Part shown: piece after piece, positions 6,629 through 9,027 of the stretch
How the letters are laid out: each line of letters opens with the position of its first letter
Position numbering within the stretch: position 1 is the first letter of the stretch
Origin: Cyanobacteria bacterium UBA8803
GTDB taxonomy: Bacteria > Cyanobacteriota > Cyanobacteriia > Cyanobacteriales > Coleofasciculaceae
Direction: 5' to 3'
DNA: 9,027 nucleotides
Assembly (NCBI GenBank): GCA_003505715.1
Contig: DNXU01000408.1
Coordinates: forward strand, 12,412 to 21,438
Notes under the pieces: model-generated
Database searches by the model: none
Told to the model about the DNA's origin: nothing
What the model saw: the letters and a program-made list of their open reading frames with translations, nothing else
Made by a program: the position numbers and the translations under genes

Positions 6629-7981
6629 TTAGCGTGAAGGGTTTCCTCCTCCCCACTCCCCACTCCCCCATTGTAGATAGGGCAGTTGGATTTGCAACCA
6701 GGCACCACCAGTTTCGGGATGATTTCTAGCTGTAACCACTCCGCCATGAGCTTGGATAATTTCTTGCACGATCGATAGTCCTAAGCCACTACCGCTAGTT
6801 TTTGTTGAGAGGGGCGAACCCGCAGAGATACTGATCGCTCGATATCGCGAGCCATCTCCCCGGTAGAGTCGCTTGAATACATGAGGCAGGTCAGAGGGGG
6901 AGAAACCAGAGCCAGAGTCAATAATATCGATTTGAATCAGAGATTCTTGACTTAGATCGTTACTATCGATATCTGTCCCATCCAGAAGAGCCACTTTCAC
7001 CCGAATGGCAGCTTGAGGAGGACTGTATTTAATGCTGTTATCCAATAAGTTTAGAAATACTTGGGTGAGGCGGGATTCATCAGCTCTGAGCGTTAGAGTG
7101 TCGGGTCCAGTGTAAGCGAGGCAGAGTTGCTTTTGTTGAGCTAGGGGTTCTAAGCTTTGCCAAACTGACCCCAGTAAAGAACGCAGTTCTACAGTGTCAT
7201 AGGTGAGACTTTGGCTGGGATTTTTTTCTAAGTGGCTTAGTTCTAGCCAATTTTGAACCAGATCGATTAGGCGGTTAATTTCTTGGAGCAGTTGCTCAAC
7301 CCATCGGCTTTCAGGAGGTTTGAGACGCCCTTGCAAAGCTTCTGCCACCAAGCGAATTGAGGTCAGTGGGGTTCTGAGTTCGTGAGCCAAGTCAGAAACC
7401 CACTGATTGCGGGATTGGGAGAGTTCGACTAACGGTTGCCGATTTTCTAGAAAAACACCAACTTGTCTTTGAGATAGAGGCCAACTAGAGGCTCTTAATG
7501 TGAGCGATCGCACTTCGCTCATGGCCGTACCATCTACGCAAGCAGGGTGAAAGACCCATTCTTGAGTTGCAGGTTGTTGTCGGTGGCGAGTTTGTTCAAT
7601 TAACTGATCTAGTTCGTAGGAACGCACCAACTCTAGCAGCAAGCGTATCTGTCCGGGTTGCCAGCGGTCAATTTGCAACAACTGACGCGCTTTCTTGTTG
7701 CACCAAAGCAAATGATTGTCTTCATCCACCTGTAAATACCCGACTGGTGCTGCTTCGAGTAGCTGTTGTTTAGACTCTAGTAGCTCCTCTAGCACTGCAC
7801 GTTGTTGATTGGCAAAGGCGATCGCTTGCCGCAAGCGATAAATCAAGGGAAACGAGCTACTCGTGGCATCCTGGGGTAACAGCTCCAAAATTTGGCGTTG
7901 TTGTCTTTGGAGTCGCTGCTGTTGCCAGAAACAAAACCCAAAACCCAGAGCCAGACCCAATATAAATGTCAGGAGGGTCAT
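6629..7981 (-). CDS. sphS: Phosphate-responsive sensor histidine kinase SphS (PhoR-like)
   Basis: The kinase phosphorylates SphR when phosphate is scarce. The 450 residues show one hydrophobic N-terminal segment (1-20) with no periplasmic sensor domain, a linker rich in Gln/Arg, a PAS-like region (about 70-185), a HisKA helix with the H-box SDLAHELRTPLTSIR (phosphoacceptor His200), and a HATPase domain with N-box NLLDNSIKYSP (Asn315), G1 DSGSGF (355-360), F-box FKRLYRG (369-375) and G2 GSGLGLSIV (397-405). A hydrophobic N-terminus plus PAS is the known SphS arrangement, where input comes through PhoU and the Pst system. Residues 438-447 are encoded by a heptamer repeat and extend beyond the last family-like strand. 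The ATG at 7981 has no clear Shine-Dalgarno. It follows sphR by 89 bp, consistent with one operon. Confidence 0.93.
   Translation of the reverse strand: MTLLTFILGLALGFGFCFWQQQRLQRQQRQILELLPQDATSSSFPLIYRLRQAIAFANQQRAVLEELLESKQQLLEAAPVGYLQVDEDNHLLWCNKKARQLLQIDRWQPGQIRLLLELVRSYELDQLIEQTRHRQQPATQEWVFHPACVDGTAMSEVRSLTLRASSWPLSQRQVGVFLENRQPLVELSQSRNQWVSDLAHELRTPLTSIRLVAEALQGRLKPPESRWVEQLLQEINRLIDLVQNWLELSHLEKNPSQSLTYDTVELRSLLGSVWQSLEPLAQQKQLCLAYTGPDTLTLRADESRLTQVFLNLLDNSIKYSPPQAAIRVKVALLDGTDIDSNDLSQESLIQIDIIDSGSGFSPSDLPHVFKRLYRGDGSRYRAISISAGSPLSTKTSGSGLGLSIVQEIIQAHGGVVTARNHPETGGAWLQIQLPYLQWGSGEWGGGNPSR
6645..6671. repeat. GGGGAGT-type heptamer repeat inside the sphS 3' end
   Basis: On the plus strand CCCCACT occurs at 6651-6657 and again at 6658-6664, followed by the degenerate copy CCCCCAT and preceded by a related CCTCCT stretch. 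On the coding strand this is repeated AGTGGGG and supplies the Trp/Gly/Ser/Glu-rich tail of SphS. Heptamers of this composition resemble cyanobacterial STRR repeats, normally intergenic. The G-runs on the coding strand could also stack. Confidence 0.7.
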
Positions 7982-8013
7982 GTGTTTTCATCGGTTAGAC
8001 AGTGTATTGGTTG

Positions 8014-8027
8014 AATGTTTAAACATT
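8014..8027. promoter_or_regulatory. 14-bp perfect palindrome between sphR and sphS
   Basis: AATGTTTAAACATT is a perfect palindrome centred 40 bp ahead of the sphS start and within the 89-bp sphR-sphS gap. Its composition suits an operator for a small dimeric regulator. As a hairpin it would be AT-rich and weak. No function can be assigned. Confidence 0.4.
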
Positions 8028-8070
8028 TTAACGTTTTACATCCGCCCAACTCTGGTACCCCAAAGCGAGA

Positions 8071-8823
8071 TTACCCAAATCGGTAGCCAAAACCACGCAC
8101 TGTAACCAGGTATTCTGGCTGGCTGGGGTCTTTCTCTAATTTTTCCCGCAACCAGCGAATGTGAACGTCTACAGTTTTGGTATCCCCCAAAAAATCTGGA
8201 CCCCATACTTGATCAATTAATTGGTCGCGAGACCAAACCCGACGGGGATAGCTCATAAATAACTCTAAAAGCCTAAATTCCTTGGGCGAGAGACCTACTT
8301 CTTCTCCTCGCACCGTAACTCGGCATTCCTGAGGATAGAGAGCTACATCCCGCAATTGCAATATAGGCGTCTGGGGCAAGCTGCTAAATCGCTGGCGACG
8401 CAGTAAGGCTCGGCAACGAGCAATTAATTCCCTCATACTGAACGGCTTGGTCAGGTAATCATCCGCGCCCACTTCCAATCCCAAAACCCGATCCGTTTCG
8501 CTGGCTTTGGCACTCAGAATTAAGATCGGTACAGGATTCCCCTGATAACGTAACAAGCGACACAAATCTAATCCATTGACCTGAGGTAGCATTAGATCCA
8601 GGATCAGTAAGTTAAAAGGGGAATCCCCGTCGTTGGGTTCAACCTCCTGAAGAAGAGCTAGCGCTGTGCGCCCATCGGCAGCTGTTATTACTTCATAGCC
8701 TTCCTCTTCTAAGGATAGAACAAGCATTTCTCGAATTAAATCTTCGTCTTCCACTACCAAGATGCGGCTAGCTTGTGCCAGTTCTGGACGGGAAGTACTC
8801 TGCGGTAGATCGAGAGAAAGCAT
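8071..8823 (-). CDS. sphR: OmpR/PhoB-type phosphate response regulator SphR
   Basis: SphR binds Pho boxes when phosphorylated by SphS. The 250-residue protein has a receiver domain (about 20-140) with the acidic pocket Glu25/Asp26, phosphoacceptor Asp76 in LLILDLMLP, Ser104 and Lys126 in the YLTKPF loop. A winged-helix effector domain (about 150-250) contains LSPKEFRLLELF, the recognition helix TKTVDVHIRWLREKL (215-229) and a final VTVRGFGYRF wing. All catalytic positions are intact. A roughly 18-residue leader before the first strand is slightly longer than usual, and the start at 8823 lacks a Shine-Dalgarno, so a later start is possible. It heads the sphR-sphS-phoU gene series, and its product is the expected activator at the phoX Pho box at 5731-5760. 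Confidence 0.93.
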   Translation of the reverse strand: MLSLDLPQSTSRPELAQASRILVVEDEDLIREMLVLSLEEEGYEVITAADGRTALALLQEVEPNDGDSPFNLLILDLMLPQVNGLDLCRLLRYQGNPVPILILSAKASETDRVLGLEVGADDYLTKPFSMRELIARCRALLRRQRFSSLPQTPILQLRDVALYPQECRVTVRGEEVGLSPKEFRLLELFMSYPRRVWSRDQLIDQVWGPDFLGDTKTVDVHIRWLREKLEKDPSQPEYLVTVRGFGYRFG

Positions 8824-8922
8824 AAATTAGGAAACTCGATATCTGAAGTTCTAAGCCAAGGTATACACTAAAATTACGCCATTGGGCTGAAAAAAAAGAA
8901 CTTTTGAGGAGTCGGCTGGGTA

Positions 8923-8928
8923 ATTATA
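8923..8928 (-). promoter_or_regulatory. Candidate sphR -10 element
   Basis: TATAAT on the minus strand is a perfect -10 match about 100 bases upstream of the sphR start. The nearest -35-like hexamer, TTGCCC (8953-8948), is 19 bp away and matches only four of six positions. The leader between it and the start contains an eight-base T-run (8897-8890) without a strong stem before it. Assigned by inspection. Confidence 0.4.
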
Positions 8929-8934
8929 TCTATA

Positions 8935-8958
8935 GGGAGAGGGGCGAGGGCAATGGGG
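8935..8958 (+). promoter_or_regulatory. G-quadruplex motif upstream of sphR
   Basis: Four G-runs (8935-8937, 8941-8944, 8948-8950, 8955-8958) are separated by loops AGA, CGA and CAAT, which satisfies the standard G3+N1-7 rule. The runs are on the template strand of sphR and cover the -35 region of the candidate promoter at 8923-8928. Sequence match only; folding in the cell is not shown. Confidence 0.6.
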
Positions 8959-9027
8959 ATGCCTTGCTTATGTGTAACTGCACTTAGGGTCTAGTTTGAC
9001 GCCATTTTCTTAGGAGTTTCGCCATAT

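Larger units (their letters stand above)
327..7825. repeat. HIP1 octamers (nine copies)
   Basis: GCGATCGC occurs starting at 327, 409, 473, 4540, 4885, 5057, 5122, 7504 and 7818. That is far above the roughly 0.14 copies expected in a random 9-kb sequence, and is the main base-level evidence for a cyanobacterial genome. Three are in the AEC gene, four in phoX and two in sphS; none is in the porin, phoU or sphR. Confidence 0.9.

Noticed and set aside
6596..6630. A possible Pho box in the sphS-phoU gap starting with TTTAACTT
   Set aside because: Only the first octamer fits; the units at +11 and +22 bp do not.
8839..8871. A possible Pho box upstream of sphR (GTATACCT, CTTAGAAC at 11-bp period)
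   Set aside because: Each unit matches only about five of eight consensus positions and no third unit follows, so autoregulation is not supported.
8984..9025. A short minus-strand frame at the right edge ending in TAA at 8984
   Set aside because: It could be the last 13 codons of a gene beyond the window, but this is too short to recognise or support.
1..9027. Search for CRISPR arrays, tRNA or rRNA genes, transposase genes and toxin-antitoxin pairs
   Set aside because: No repeat-spacer array, tRNA cloverleaf, rRNA segment, transposase motif or small paired genes were seen on either strand.

Overview
The window looks like chromosomal DNA of a cyanobacterium, probably a filamentous one. Evidence: nine copies of the HIP1 octamer GCGATCGC, heptanucleotide tandem repeats, an SLH-plus-OprB outer-membrane porin of the kind found in cyanobacteria, and a SphR/SphS-type phosphate two-component system. 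Species cannot be named from this sequence alone.

Layout. A small 7-bp-repeat hairpin (1-57) is followed by the only plus-strand gene, an AEC-family transporter (62-1063). It converges on a block of five minus-strand genes. The convergence zone (1064-1279) holds a common-looking short repeat and a perfect 19-bp palindrome. Reading the minus strand from the right edge, the order is sphR (8823-8071, response regulator), sphS (7981-6629, histidine kinase), phoU (6556-5888), phoX (5628-3424, Tat-exported phosphatase) and an SLH/OprB porin (3181-1280). There is no gene-free stretch above 300 bases; the largest gaps are 216, 242, 259 and 204 bases and each is described below.

How it works together. 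SphS senses phosphate state, with PhoU as the expected negative modulator. Phosphorylated SphR binds Pho boxes. A well-formed cyanobacterial Pho box, three octamers at an exact 11-bp period (5731-5760), lies about 100 bp upstream of phoX, between phoU and phoX, so sensor, regulator, modulator and one target gene form a compact Pho locus. PhoX would release phosphate from organic esters outside the inner membrane, and the adjacent porin could admit solutes through the outer membrane, though no convincing Pho box precedes it. No Pst transporter is in the window.

The least-explained parts are non-coding: a 75-bp inverted-repeat element whose right arm contains the phoU stop codon, a heptamer repeat that encodes the C-terminal tail of SphS, a canonical G-quadruplex motif upstream of sphR, and the palindrome between the two convergent genes, which resembles IS200/IS605-type ends. 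I do not see a new multi-gene system here; the genes are of known families.
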